Assembly: GCF_001280015.1 (NCBI RefSeq)
Contig: NZ_LGDV01000187.1
Span: 86,871 to 150,870, forward strand
Direction: 5' to 3'
Length of the DNA: 64,000 bases
Source of the DNA: Streptomyces sp. MMG1121
GTDB taxonomy: Bacteria > Actinomycetota > Actinomycetes > Streptomycetales > Streptomycetaceae
Positions within the stretch are counted from its first letter, which is position 1; each line of letters opens with the position of its first letter. The notes below the pieces were generated by a model, which saw only the letters and a list, made by a program, of their open reading frames with translations, had not been told where the DNA came from and searched no databases. Both the position numbers and the translations under genes were made by a program. Positions 53,713 through 62,706 of the stretch are shown piece by piece.

Positions 53713-55782
53713 TCAGGCCTGAGCTCGCGCGATGAGCAGAGCGACGTCGTCCTCACCACCGGGCGGCCGGAGAATCTCCAGGATGCGGTCGCAGGTGTCT
53801 TCCAGACCGTGACCACGCGTCGCCGTGAGGGCGTCGAGCAGGGCATCCAGGCGGGCGTCGATGGGTTCGCTTCGGGTTTCGACCAGGCCGTCGGTGTACA
53901 GGACCAGCACGTCGCCGGGGCGGAAGGGGAGCGTGGCGGCCTCGAAGGGCACCCCGCCGACGCCCAGTGGTGCGCCGGTGGGGAGGTCGAGAAGCCGCGC
54001 TGCGTGACCGACACGCAGCAGGGCCGGGGGCAGGTGGCCGGCGAGGCATATCCGGCACTGGCCCTGGTGCGGGTCGCAGACGCAGTAGATGCAGGTGGTG
54101 ATGGCCAACTCGACCCCCTCGGCCAGGTGATCGAGGTGGTACAGGGCCTCGGCCGGGGCGAGATCGAGTTCGGCGAAGGCGCGGGCAGCGCTACGGAGTT
54201 GGCCCATGGTGGCGGCGGCGCTGATGCCACTGCCCATGACGTCCCCGACGACCAGGGCGGTCTTGTCTCCCCGCAGAGGTATGGCGTCGTACCAGTCGCC
54301 GCCGATCTCGCTCGTGGCGCCGGCGGGCTGGTAGCGGCAGGCAACCTCAAGACCCGGCAAGTCCCTCGTGAGCCGGGGAAGCAGACTGCGCTGGAGGGTG
54401 AGGGCCGCATGGCGCTGGGCCTGGTATCCACGGGCGTTGTCGATGCAGACCGCGGCTCGGGCGGCCAACTCCCGGGCGAGCAGTACGTCGTCGTCATCGA
54501 ATGGAGCGGGGTTGCGGGTGCGTGTGAGGTCGAGGGCACCGAGGACTTCGCCACGGGCCATCAGCGGTACGGCCAGGTAGGAGTGCACGCCGGACGCCGC
54601 GAGGAGGGCGGCGGCCGGGCCGTGGCGGGCGATGCGCTCCAGGTCCTGACGTGTCGTGTGAGGCAGCAGAACCGGCTGACGGGTACGCACACACTGGGTG
54701 ATCAGGCGGTCGCTGTCGTAGGTGGCGAGTCCCCCCGGCGGGTCGGCCGCGCGGACCGCCTCGGTGGCGTAGGCCGCGCTGACGGCGAGGGCGCGGAAGC
54801 GGGCCGGGCCCTCGCGCGGCGCGCTCCGGCCGTCGAGGGCACTGTCGAGTACGTCCACGGCTGCCACATCGGCCAGGGCCGGTACGACGAGGTCGGCGAG
54901 TTCACGCGCCGTCGTCTCCAGGTCGAGGGTGGTTCCCACGGAGGCGGAAGCACTCGCGATCAGGGCCAGCCGCTGCCGGGCCTGTGCCGCCTCGGCGGCA
55001 GCTCGATAACGCTCAGTGACGTCGATGACGGAATAGGCCAGGCCCAGCACCCGCCCGCCGGAATCCTCCAGCCGGTAGTACGAGACGGACCAGGCGTGAT
55101 CGTGGTCCGGGTCGCCGGGCGGACGACAGACGATGTCCCGGTCCACGACCGACTCGCCCGTCTCCAGGACACGGCGCAGACGCGCCTCGGGACCCGTGTC
55201 CAGGAACGTCAGGACCTCGCCGACCGGTCGGCCGAGGCGATCCGCGGCGGACTGACCGGTGATGCGTTCCAGGGCGGGATTCACGGCCAGGTACCGCAGC
55301 TCCGTGTCCAGAATGGCCAGCCCGACCGGGGACTGGGACACCAGACGCATCGCCAGGGCGGCATCTCGCTCGACCCGCTCCACCGTGGCCTGGTCCGCGG
55401 CGAGACCCAGGGCGTAGACGTCGCCGAGGTCGTCCAGCAACCGCATGTTGCGGAACTCCACCAGGCGGGTGCTGCCGTCCTTGTGCCGGATCGGGAAGGC
55501 CCCGGCCCAGTCGGTGCCGGATTCCATGACCTCCGCGAAGAACTTGACCACCTCGTCCCGGTGCTCCTCGTGGACCGTCAGCCCAGCCGCCGACTGTCCC
55601 AGCGCTTCCGCTGCGGTGTAGCCGAACAGTTCCTCGGCCTTCGGGCTCCAGAAGACCACCTGGCCCTGCGCGTTCAGCACCACCGCGGCGACGCTGAGCA
55701 GGTCCAGCAGGCCGCTGGGCGGCGCGCCGGGACCGGCCACCGACCGGCCGGCGGCTGCTCGGGAGGAGTCCATCGTGCCCAT
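53713..55782 (-). CDS. PAS-PAS-GAF-SpoIIE PP2C phosphatase
   Basis: 689 aa. Two PAS domains (VVLNAQGQVVFWSPKAEELFG near 35-55; GLAILDTELRYLAVNPALE near 155), a GAF domain in the middle (LADLVVPALADVAAVDVLD; LAVPLMARGEVLGALDL), and a SpoIIE/PP2C domain with IGGDWYDAIPL, GDVMGSGI, YTDGLVE and EDDVALLI. No membrane segment, and the C-terminal HATPase domain seen in the other two SpoIIE proteins of the window is absent. Presumably dephosphorylates an anti-sigma antagonist in response to cytoplasmic small-molecule or redox cues. Confidence 0.92.
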   Translation of the reverse strand: MGTMDSSRAAAGRSVAGPGAPPSGLLDLLSVAAVVLNAQGQVVFWSPKAEELFGYTAAEALGQSAAGLTVHEEHRDEVVKFFAEVMESGTDWAGAFPIRHKDGSTRLVEFRNMRLLDDLGDVYALGLAADQATVERVERDAALAMRLVSQSPVGLAILDTELRYLAVNPALERITGQSAADRLGRPVGEVLTFLDTGPEARLRRVLETGESVVDRDIVCRPPGDPDHDHAWSVSYYRLEDSGGRVLGLAYSVIDVTERYRAAAEAAQARQRLALIASASASVGTTLDLETTARELADLVVPALADVAAVDVLDSALDGRSAPREGPARFRALAVSAAYATEAVRAADPPGGLATYDSDRLITQCVRTRQPVLLPHTTRQDLERIARHGPAAALLAASGVHSYLAVPLMARGEVLGALDLTRTRNPAPFDDDDVLLARELAARAAVCIDNARGYQAQRHAALTLQRSLLPRLTRDLPGLEVACRYQPAGATSEIGGDWYDAIPLRGDKTALVVGDVMGSGISAAATMGQLRSAARAFAELDLAPAEALYHLDHLAEGVELAITTCIYCVCDPHQGQCRICLAGHLPPALLRVGHAARLLDLPTGAPLGVGGVPFEAATLPFRPGDVLVLYTDGLVETRSEPIDARLDALLDALTATRGHGLEDTCDRILEILRPPGGEDDVALLIARAQA

Positions 55783-56017
55783 GCCTCATCTTCCCTCCCG
55801 ATCGACGCCTTGGCTCGTGCCGCATCGGCGGGCGTTCTGCCTTCATCCATGGTCGTCCCGGACCGGGGCAGCACACACCTGGGCCGTCCTGTGCGGCAAG
55901 GAGGGACGGACCGGTCGGCACGGCATCCCGATCGCCCGGGGGAGCCGCTGTGCGAAGCTGGAGTTGATCACGAGCGCCACGCTCCTCCGCGTCCCGCCCG
56001 GAGAAGGGTGAGTACAG

Positions 56018-56986
56018 ATGACCTCGAAGTCCGCCGATGCCCCCGATCCCGGCTCAGCCGTGACCGGCAACGGCCCCGCCGTCTCCCGTCGGGAGTTCGA
56101 CGCGCTCTTCGAGGCGGTCCGCACCTGGGGTCGCTGGACTCCGGCCGACCGTGGTGCCTGGAACCGGGTGACCGCGGAGCATGTGCGGCGGGCCACGGCC
56201 GGAGTGCGGTCCGGGGTGGTCGTCCCGTTGGCACTGCCCTGGAACACCCGGCCCGGCCCCGACAACCGCAAGCCCGCTCTGCACCACATGACCGACCTCG
56301 GCGACGTGGAGAGCCCGGAACCCTCCGCCTACAAGGACTTCATCGCCGCCGACTACCACGGCAAGGGCGTCACGCATCTCGACGCCCTGTGCCACGTCGC
56401 CTTCCGGGGGCAGCTCTACGACGGCCGGGCGGCCGGCGACGTCGTCGGTACCGCGGGCTCCCGCTTCGCAGCGGTGTCGACGCTCGGGCCCCTCGTCACG
56501 AAGGGGGTGCTTCTCGACCTCCCGGCCGCCCTCGGGATCCGCTGGCTGGAGCCGGGACGAGCGGTGCACGCAGCGGACATCGCCGCCGCGGAGAGGGCGC
56601 TCGACGTGACGATCGGCGAGGGTGACGCGGTGCTGCTGCGTTCCGGGCACGTCCGCCGCCGTACGGAGCTCGGCGCGTGGAACCCGGACACGGCAAGCGC
56701 GGGCTTCCACGTGGACGCCGTGCCGCTGCTGGCCGAGCGTGGCATCGCGCTGCTCGGCGGTGACGGCGACAGCGATGTACGGCCCTCGCCCGTGGCGGGT
56801 GTGCACTCGCCGATCCATGCCCTGGCCCTGGCCGCGATGGGTGTCCCGCTGCTGGACAACCTCGATCTGGAAGCCCTTTCCGCCGCCACCGCGGAGGCCG
56901 GGCGGTATGAGTTCCTGCTGGTCGTGGCGCCGCTGAACGTCCCCGGGGGAACAGGCTCGCCGGTCAACCCGGTGGCGGTCCTGTGA
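56018..56986 (+). CDS. Cyclase-family protein (kynurenine formamidase-like metal hydrolase)
   Basis: 322 aa, ATG 56018 with GAGAAGGGTGAG upstream. THLDALCHV gives the H-x-D-x3-H metal motif of the cyclase/KynB superfamily; later VLLRSGHVRRR and GDGDSDVRPSP ... GVHSPIHALALAAMGVPLLDN match the second conserved block. Larger than KynB (about 210 aa), like the isatin-hydrolase/cyclase proteins of about 320 aa. Substrate unknown; no tryptophan-degradation genes nearby. Confidence 0.85.
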   Translation: MTSKSADAPDPGSAVTGNGPAVSRREFDALFEAVRTWGRWTPADRGAWNRVTAEHVRRATAGVRSGVVVPLALPWNTRPGPDNRKPALHHMTDLGDVESPEPSAYKDFIAADYHGKGVTHLDALCHVAFRGQLYDGRAAGDVVGTAGSRFAAVSTLGPLVTKGVLLDLPAALGIRWLEPGRAVHAADIAAAERALDVTIGEGDAVLLRSGHVRRRTELGAWNPDTASAGFHVDAVPLLAERGIALLGGDGDSDVRPSPVAGVHSPIHALALAAMGVPLLDNLDLEALSAATAEAGRYEFLLVVAPLNVPGGTGSPVNPVAVL

Positions 56987-57066
56987 CGACCGACCCTCAT
57001 GGTCATGCACATGCACAGCCTTTTCGTGACTCACGCCCCTAATGTCCGTATTCTCGTCTATGCCAG

Positions 57067-59928
57067 ATGTTTCAGCGCAGCGGGCTATCGCGAGTGAGGC
57101 GCAGCGTGGTTCGGTTCGGCGGGGCACCGACGGCGACGGGGCGTGCGACAGGCGGCACAGGGCCCGTCCTTTCGCGGGAGCGGTTTCTGGAGGGTGGGCC
57201 GGTCGAAGCGGGCGTACGTTCAGCCATCTCGGATTCGTGGCAGCGCTGCCGGTCCCTGGGACTCTCACCGGACGGGTCCGACCTCCCCTTCCGGGAGGAC
57301 TTCGATACGGACGCCCGGATAGTCGGCGCGGCCGTACCGGTGCTCGACCGGCTGCAGTACAGGTTCGCAGGCAGTCAGCTCAACATCGCTGTCGCCGACG
57401 CGAGCGGAACGGTCCTGCTGCGCCGTTTCGGAGAGGCGTCCCTGGCCAGAAGCCTCCCGGCGATCCAGAGCGTGCCGGGATTCGTGTTCGCCGAGCAGTT
57501 CGCCGGCACCAACGGCATCGGTCTCGCGCTGGCGGAGCGGCAGCTCATCCGGGTCTACGGTGCCGAGCACTTCGCCGAGCGCTCCCAGTCGAGCGCCTGC
57601 CGCGCGCTTCCGGTCCGCGACCCGCTCAGCGGCCGTATCGAGGGCGTCCTGTGCTTCGGCTATCCACGCAGCTTCGACGATCCCGCGCTGGCCACCGTGA
57701 TACGCAAGGCTGCGCACGCCATCGAACGGCGGCTGCTGAGCCACAGTTCCGCACGCGAGCGCGCCCTGCTACGGGCGTACCTGGACACCGAAGCCGAAGC
57801 CGCCGTCGGCCGTCACCACACCGTCGGGCTGGACGAACTGGCCCTCGGACAGCACCCCCATGACCGTGAGATCCTCATGGAGAAAGCCACCGAGTTGATC
57901 TCCTGTGCGCAGCGGGCGGCTGTCCACGTTGCCCTGTCCGACGGCCGGCGTGTCACGCTGCTCAGCCGTCCGATGACGAGTGCCACCGGAGTCGAGGGCC
58001 TCGCCGTCGAGGCCGTCCTGCCCGGGCCCGCACCACGAAGTCCCCTCGTCGCCCCATGGCAGACGGACGAGGTTGCGGGGTTCCCTGCCGAGCCGGCCAC
58101 CCCCCGTGTCGTCCTGCCGCCCGGGGCCGTCGCCATCGCGGCACCCGGCCAGGTCGCCTCGGGCGGCAGGGGCGTCACCGTCGTCGGAGCGCAGGGCGAT
58201 CACCTGGCCTGCGCACCCCCGTCGAGAGGCCTGCTGCTCGTGGGGGAGCCGGAGGTGGGACGGTACGCCCTCGCCGCACGGCGCCGCCTGGAGCTGCTGT
58301 CCGAGGCCAGTACGCGCATAGGTACCACCCTGGACGTGCGCCGCACCGCCCAGGAACTGGCTCGCACGGCCGTCCCACGGCTCGCCGACTACGTCACGAT
58401 CGACCTGCCCGAGGCCGTACTGCGCGGAGAGGAGTCCGCCGACCCGCACGGCGACCTGCGCCGTACGGTGGTTCACGGCATCCGCGAAGACTGCCCCTTC
58501 CATCCGGTCGGCAAGCAGGTCGACTACGGCCCGGCCACGCCGCAGCTGCGCTGTCTGACCAGCGGGGAGGTGGTACTGGAGCCGGATCTGAAGGTCGCCG
58601 CGGGCTGGCTCGCCCACGATCCCGAGCACTCGGCGGAGTTGCTCACCCACGTCCACTCCCTCATCGCGGTCCCTCTGGTGGCCCGCGGTGTCGTCCTGGG
58701 CATCGCCGCCTTCTACCGCGGGCAGGACCCCGCGCCCTTCGGCGACGACGACCGTTCCATGGCCCAGGAACTCGCCGCCCGTGCCGCCCTGTCCATCGAC
58801 AACGCCCGGCGCTACACACGCGAACGCACCATGGTCCTGGCCCTGCAGCGCAGCCTGCTCCCCCAGGGGCTGCCCGACCAGGACGCCGTCGAGGTCGCCC
58901 ATCGCTACCTTCCCGCCGAGTCCGACGTGGGCGGGGACTGGTACGACGTCATCCCCCTCTCCGGCACCCGTATCGGCCTCATGGTCGGGGACGTCGTCGG
59001 CCACGGCATGCTCTCCGCCGCCACCATGGGCCGGCTGCGCACCGCCGCGCGCAGCTTCGCCGAACTCGACTTCCCCCCGGACGAGGTCCTCACCCATCTC
59101 GACAACCTGGTGGGACGCCTGGACCGGGAGGACCCCGCCGACGACGCGGCGGACATCATCGGTGCGACCTGCCTGTACGCCGTCTACGACCCGACCACAC
59201 AGCGGTGCACCATGGCCCGTGCCGGGCATCCTCCGCCCGCGCTGGTCCGCCCCGACGGCACGGTGTCCTTCCCCGAGCTGCCTGCCGGGCCTCCTCTCGG
59301 GCTCGGCGGCCTGCCGTTCGAAGCCGTCGAGATCGATCTCCCGGAGGGCAGCCAGCTGGTCCTCTACACCGACGGACTCATCGAGGACCGCAACCGCGAT
59401 GTCGACGTGGTCCTCGGCCGGTTGCGCGAGGTCCTGGCCCATCCGGAGCGCACACCGGAGGAAACCTGCCAGGTGGTTCTGAACACCGTGGCGCCCAACC
59501 ACCCCGGAGACGACATCGCCCTGCTCGTCGCCCGCACCCACGCCCTGGACCCCGGCCGGATCGCCACCTGGGACCTGCAAGCGGACCCGGCCCTCGTCAG
59601 CGAAGTGCGCGCCCGCGCCATGCGGCAACTGGCCGACTGGGGACTCGAGGAGACCGCGTTCGCCGCGGAACTGATGCTCAGCGAGCTGGTCACCAACGCC
59701 ATCCGGCACGGTTCCGGCCCGATCCGGGTACGGCTGCTCCACGACCGCACCCTGATCTGCGAGGTCTCCGACACCAGCAACACCGCCCCGCATCTGCGCC
59801 GGGCGGCCACCACCGACGAGGGCGGCAGGGGCCTGTTCCTCGTCGCCCAGCTGTGCCAGAGCTGGGGTACGCGGTACCTGCCCCAGGGCAAGGTCATCTG
59901 GGCCGAGTGCGGCCTCGACGGTGGCTGA
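57067..59928 (+). CDS. AcoR-like sensor / GAF / SpoIIE PP2C phosphatase with HATPase domain
   Basis: 953 aa. The N-terminus differs from the usual SpoIIE proteins: VRSAISDSWQRCRSLGLSPD (about 44-63) and the following GAF (FAGTNGIGLALAERQLIRVYG) match the sensory part of AcoR-type sigma-54 activators. After a linker come a second GAF (SLIAVPLVARGVVLGIAAF), PP2C motifs (VGGDWYDVIPL; GDVVGHGM; YTDGLIE; PGDDIALLV) and a HATPase_c domain (ELMLSELVTNAIRHG; DEGGRGLFLV). No membrane segment. The ATG at 57067 lacks a clear ribosome site; a GTG a few codons later is possible. Its last 550 residues parallel the protein at 39677-42538. Confidence 0.88.
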   Translation: MFQRSGLSRVRRSVVRFGGAPTATGRATGGTGPVLSRERFLEGGPVEAGVRSAISDSWQRCRSLGLSPDGSDLPFREDFDTDARIVGAAVPVLDRLQYRFAGSQLNIAVADASGTVLLRRFGEASLARSLPAIQSVPGFVFAEQFAGTNGIGLALAERQLIRVYGAEHFAERSQSSACRALPVRDPLSGRIEGVLCFGYPRSFDDPALATVIRKAAHAIERRLLSHSSARERALLRAYLDTEAEAAVGRHHTVGLDELALGQHPHDREILMEKATELISCAQRAAVHVALSDGRRVTLLSRPMTSATGVEGLAVEAVLPGPAPRSPLVAPWQTDEVAGFPAEPATPRVVLPPGAVAIAAPGQVASGGRGVTVVGAQGDHLACAPPSRGLLLVGEPEVGRYALAARRRLELLSEASTRIGTTLDVRRTAQELARTAVPRLADYVTIDLPEAVLRGEESADPHGDLRRTVVHGIREDCPFHPVGKQVDYGPATPQLRCLTSGEVVLEPDLKVAAGWLAHDPEHSAELLTHVHSLIAVPLVARGVVLGIAAFYRGQDPAPFGDDDRSMAQELAARAALSIDNARRYTRERTMVLALQRSLLPQGLPDQDAVEVAHRYLPAESDVGGDWYDVIPLSGTRIGLMVGDVVGHGMLSAATMGRLRTAARSFAELDFPPDEVLTHLDNLVGRLDREDPADDAADIIGATCLYAVYDPTTQRCTMARAGHPPPALVRPDGTVSFPELPAGPPLGLGGLPFEAVEIDLPEGSQLVLYTDGLIEDRNRDVDVVLGRLREVLAHPERTPEETCQVVLNTVAPNHPGDDIALLVARTHALDPGRIATWDLQADPALVSEVRARAMRQLADWGLEETAFAAELMLSELVTNAIRHGSGPIRVRLLHDRTLICEVSDTSNTAPHLRRAATTDEGGRGLFLVAQLCQSWGTRYLPQGKVIWAECGLDGG

Positions 59929-60050
59929 GAGCGGCAACGCCGCTGACCCGTTGGTGTCACACGGGGCGGCAAATATACGAAATGCCGTTGACCGGCCGAT
60001 TAGGATCACTGGCGACAGTCGGGAAGAACTCGCCAGGCCGACCCTCGGAG

Positions 60051-61580
60051 ATGTCCGTGCACGACCCTCCCGACACCTCCCAGGACCCCCTGGTCCGCAT
60101 CCGCGGTCTCACCAAGCGGTTCGGCGGGACCCTCGCGCTGGACGGAGTCGACCTCGACGTCCACGCGGGCGGCGTCCTCGCCCTCCTCGGACCCAACGGA
60201 GCCGGAAAGTCCACCCTCATCAAGGTGCTCGCCGGCATCCACCACGCGGAGGCGGGACAGGTCACGGTGGACAGGCACCCGCTGGGGACTCACGGTGCGT
60301 CCCGCGCCATGTCCTTCATCCACCAGGACCTCGGGCTCGTGGAATGGATGACGGTCGCCGAGAACATCGCCCTGAGCACCGGCTACCAGCGCCGCGCCGG
60401 ACTGATCTCGTGGCGGCGCACCCGGGAGCAGTGCACCGATGCCCTGCTCACCGTCGCCGCCCACCTCGACCCTGCCGCGCCGATCGCCCGTCTCTCCCCC
60501 GCCGAGCGGTCGCTGGTCGCCATCGCCCGAGCCCTGGCCTCCCGGGCGGAACTCATCGTCCTCGACGAGCCGACCGCCCGACTGCCCGCCACGGACTGCA
60601 CCCGGCTGTTCCGCGTCCTGCACACCCTGCGCGACCAGGGGCACGGCCTCCTCTACGTCACCCACCGGCTGGACGAGGTGTACGAGGTGGCCGACACCTT
60701 CGCCGTCCTGCGCGACGGCCATCTCGTCAGCCACGGCGCCTTGGCGGGCCACGACCCCGCCCGGCTGGTCCATGACATCGTCGGCGAGGAACTCACCCAC
60801 TACCGCCCCGCCACCGTGCCCGCCGGAGGCCCGCCCGTCCTGACCCTCGACGGCGTACGGACCCCGGGCACCGGGCCGGTAGGCCTGGAACTCGGGGCCG
60901 GGGAGGTCCTGGGCCTGGTCGGTCTCTCGGGCGCCGGGCACACGGACCTCGGCCGGGCCCTCGCCGGAACCCGGCCCCTGCTCGACGGCCGGGCACTCCT
61001 CGGCGGCCGGCCGTACCGCCCCCGCACCGTCACCGACGCCGTCCGCCTCGGTGTCGGCCTCGTGCCCGGCGACAGACAGCGGGAGGGCTGCGCCGCCGAG
61101 CTGACCGTGCGCGAGAACCTCCTGGCCAACCCGCGTGCCGAAGGCGTGCCGGCGCTGCACTGGATCGCGCCCCGCCACGAACGCGCCGTGGCCGCCGGCC
61201 TGATCGAACGGTTCACGGTGCGTCCCCGCGACAGCGAGGTCCCGATCGGCACGCTGTCCGGCGGGAACCAGCAGAAGGTCATGCTCGGCCGGTGGCACCG
61301 GGTGGGCCTGCGCCTGCTGATCCTGGAAGAGCCGACCGCGAGCGTGGACGTCGGAGCCAAGGCCGCCGTCTACCGCCTGCTCGACGAGGCACTGGCCACC
61401 GGCCTCGCGGTGCTGCTCGTCTCCACGGACTTCGAGGAGGTCGCGGGCGTGTGCCGGCGCGCCCTGGTGTTCGTCCGCGGGTCCGTGACGGCCGAGCTGA
61501 GCGGTCCGGCCCTCACCGTCGCCGGGCTCACCCGGGCGGCCTCGGCCATGCCCCCCTCCGGAAGCGGGGCGACGCCATGA
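60051..61580 (+). CDS. Ribose/sugar ABC transporter ATP-binding protein (RbsA-like)
   Basis: 509 aa. Two ATPase domains. The first has an intact Walker A (GPNGAGKST) and Walker B (LIVLDEPTARLP) but a weak signature (RLSPAERS). The second has the usual degenerate Walker A of RbsA proteins (GLSGAGHTDL, no lysine), a good signature (LSGGNQQKV) and LLILEEPTASVD. GGAG directly abuts ATG 60051, so GTG 60057 (6 nt spacing) may be the true start. Overlaps the permease start by ATGA. Operon of ATPase, permease and binding protein. Confidence 0.92.
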   Translation: MSVHDPPDTSQDPLVRIRGLTKRFGGTLALDGVDLDVHAGGVLALLGPNGAGKSTLIKVLAGIHHAEAGQVTVDRHPLGTHGASRAMSFIHQDLGLVEWMTVAENIALSTGYQRRAGLISWRRTREQCTDALLTVAAHLDPAAPIARLSPAERSLVAIARALASRAELIVLDEPTARLPATDCTRLFRVLHTLRDQGHGLLYVTHRLDEVYEVADTFAVLRDGHLVSHGALAGHDPARLVHDIVGEELTHYRPATVPAGGPPVLTLDGVRTPGTGPVGLELGAGEVLGLVGLSGAGHTDLGRALAGTRPLLDGRALLGGRPYRPRTVTDAVRLGVGLVPGDRQREGCAAELTVRENLLANPRAEGVPALHWIAPRHERAVAAGLIERFTVRPRDSEVPIGTLSGGNQQKVMLGRWHRVGLRLLILEEPTASVDVGAKAAVYRLLDEALATGLAVLLVSTDFEEVAGVCRRALVFVRGSVTAELSGPALTVAGLTRAASAMPPSGSGATP

Positions 61581-62656
61581 CCGCCTCGCCCTCCCCCTCC
61601 ACGCCCCCGTCCCGGCCGCACCGAAGCCCCGCGGGACACCTCGTCAGCGCCTACGGCCTGCTGGCCCTCACCGCTCTGCTCGTCCTGGTCTTCTCCCTCG
61701 CCCTGCCCCGCACGTTTCCCACGCGGGACACGGTCGACTCGATCCTGTCCAACCAGTCGATCCCCGCTGTCCTCGCGCTCGCCGCGACGGTCCCCGTCGT
61801 GACCGGCGCGTTCGACCTCTCCATCGGCTACGGCCTCGGCCTGGCACACGTCATGGCGATGCAGCTCATCGTCAACGAGGGGTGGCCCTGGCCGTGGGCC
61901 TGCCTCGTAGTGATCGCCGGAGGGGCGGTCGTGGGCGTCCTCAACGGTGTCGTCGTCGAGTTCGGCCGTATCGACTCCTTCATCGCCACCCTCGGGACCG
62001 GCAGCATGATGTACGCGGTGACCGGCTGGATCACCGGCGGCGGCCGGATCGTCCCCGGCCCGCAGGGTCTCCCCGCCGCGTTCACCGACCTCTACGACTC
62101 CACGTTCCTGGGGCTTCCGGTTCCCGCCTTCTACGTGCTGGCCCTCGCCGTCGCTCTCTGGCTGGTGCTGGAGCGGCTGCCGCTCGGCCGCTACCTCTAC
62201 GTCGTCGGCTCGAATCCGCGCGCCGCCGACCTCGTCGGCATCCCGACCCGCAGGTACACCGTCTACGCGTTCGGCGCATCGGGACTGATCGTCGGTTTCG
62301 CCGGTGTGCTGCTCGCGGCCCAGCAGCAGATCGGCAATCCCAGTGTCGGTCTCGACTATCTGCTGCCCGCCTTCGTCGGCGCCCTCCTCGGCTCCACCGC
62401 GATCAGACCCGGCCGTCCCAACGCCCTGGGCACGCTCGTCGCCGTCGCCGTGCTCGCGGTCGGCCTCACCGGCATCGGCCAGATGGGCGCCGAATTCTGG
62501 ACGGTCCCCCTGTTCTACGGAGGCACCCTCCTTCTCGCCGTCGGACTGGCCGGCTACTCCGCCCGCCACCTGCGCATCGGGGCCGACGCGTCCCGTGAGG
62601 CACTCGCCCCACCCCCGCAGCCGCCGTCCTCGGCGCGGGGCGGTGCCACTCCTTGA
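61577..62656 (+). CDS. Ribose/sugar ABC transporter permease (RbsC-like)
   Basis: 359 aa, about eight to ten hydrophobic segments. FDLSIGYGLGLAHVM and GRYLYVVGSNPRAADLVGIPT are the conserved RbsC/BPD_transp_2 blocks. ATG at 61577 overlaps the ATPase stop. Proline-rich C-terminal tail. Imports a monosaccharide-type substrate; the exact sugar is not readable from sequence. Confidence 0.92.
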   Translation: MTASPSPSTPPSRPHRSPAGHLVSAYGLLALTALLVLVFSLALPRTFPTRDTVDSILSNQSIPAVLALAATVPVVTGAFDLSIGYGLGLAHVMAMQLIVNEGWPWPWACLVVIAGGAVVGVLNGVVVEFGRIDSFIATLGTGSMMYAVTGWITGGGRIVPGPQGLPAAFTDLYDSTFLGLPVPAFYVLALAVALWLVLERLPLGRYLYVVGSNPRAADLVGIPTRRYTVYAFGASGLIVGFAGVLLAAQQQIGNPSVGLDYLLPAFVGALLGSTAIRPGRPNALGTLVAVAVLAVGLTGIGQMGAEFWTVPLFYGGTLLLAVGLAGYSARHLRIGADASREALAPPPQPPSSARGGATP

Positions 62657-62706
62657 TCCCTGCCGCGGTCCCTTCCGCGCCCCTCATCCCTCCGGGAGGA
62701 GCTTCC

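Noticed and set aside
53359..56625. 1088-codon plus-strand frame
   Set aside because: Antisense to the PAS-SpoIIE phosphatase, which has all its motifs; no protein family visible.
58056..60050. Extension of the RbsA-like ATPase into a 1174-residue fusion
   Set aside because: The upstream part is a shadow frame of the SpoIIE gene; ribosome site and domain start are at 60051-60057.
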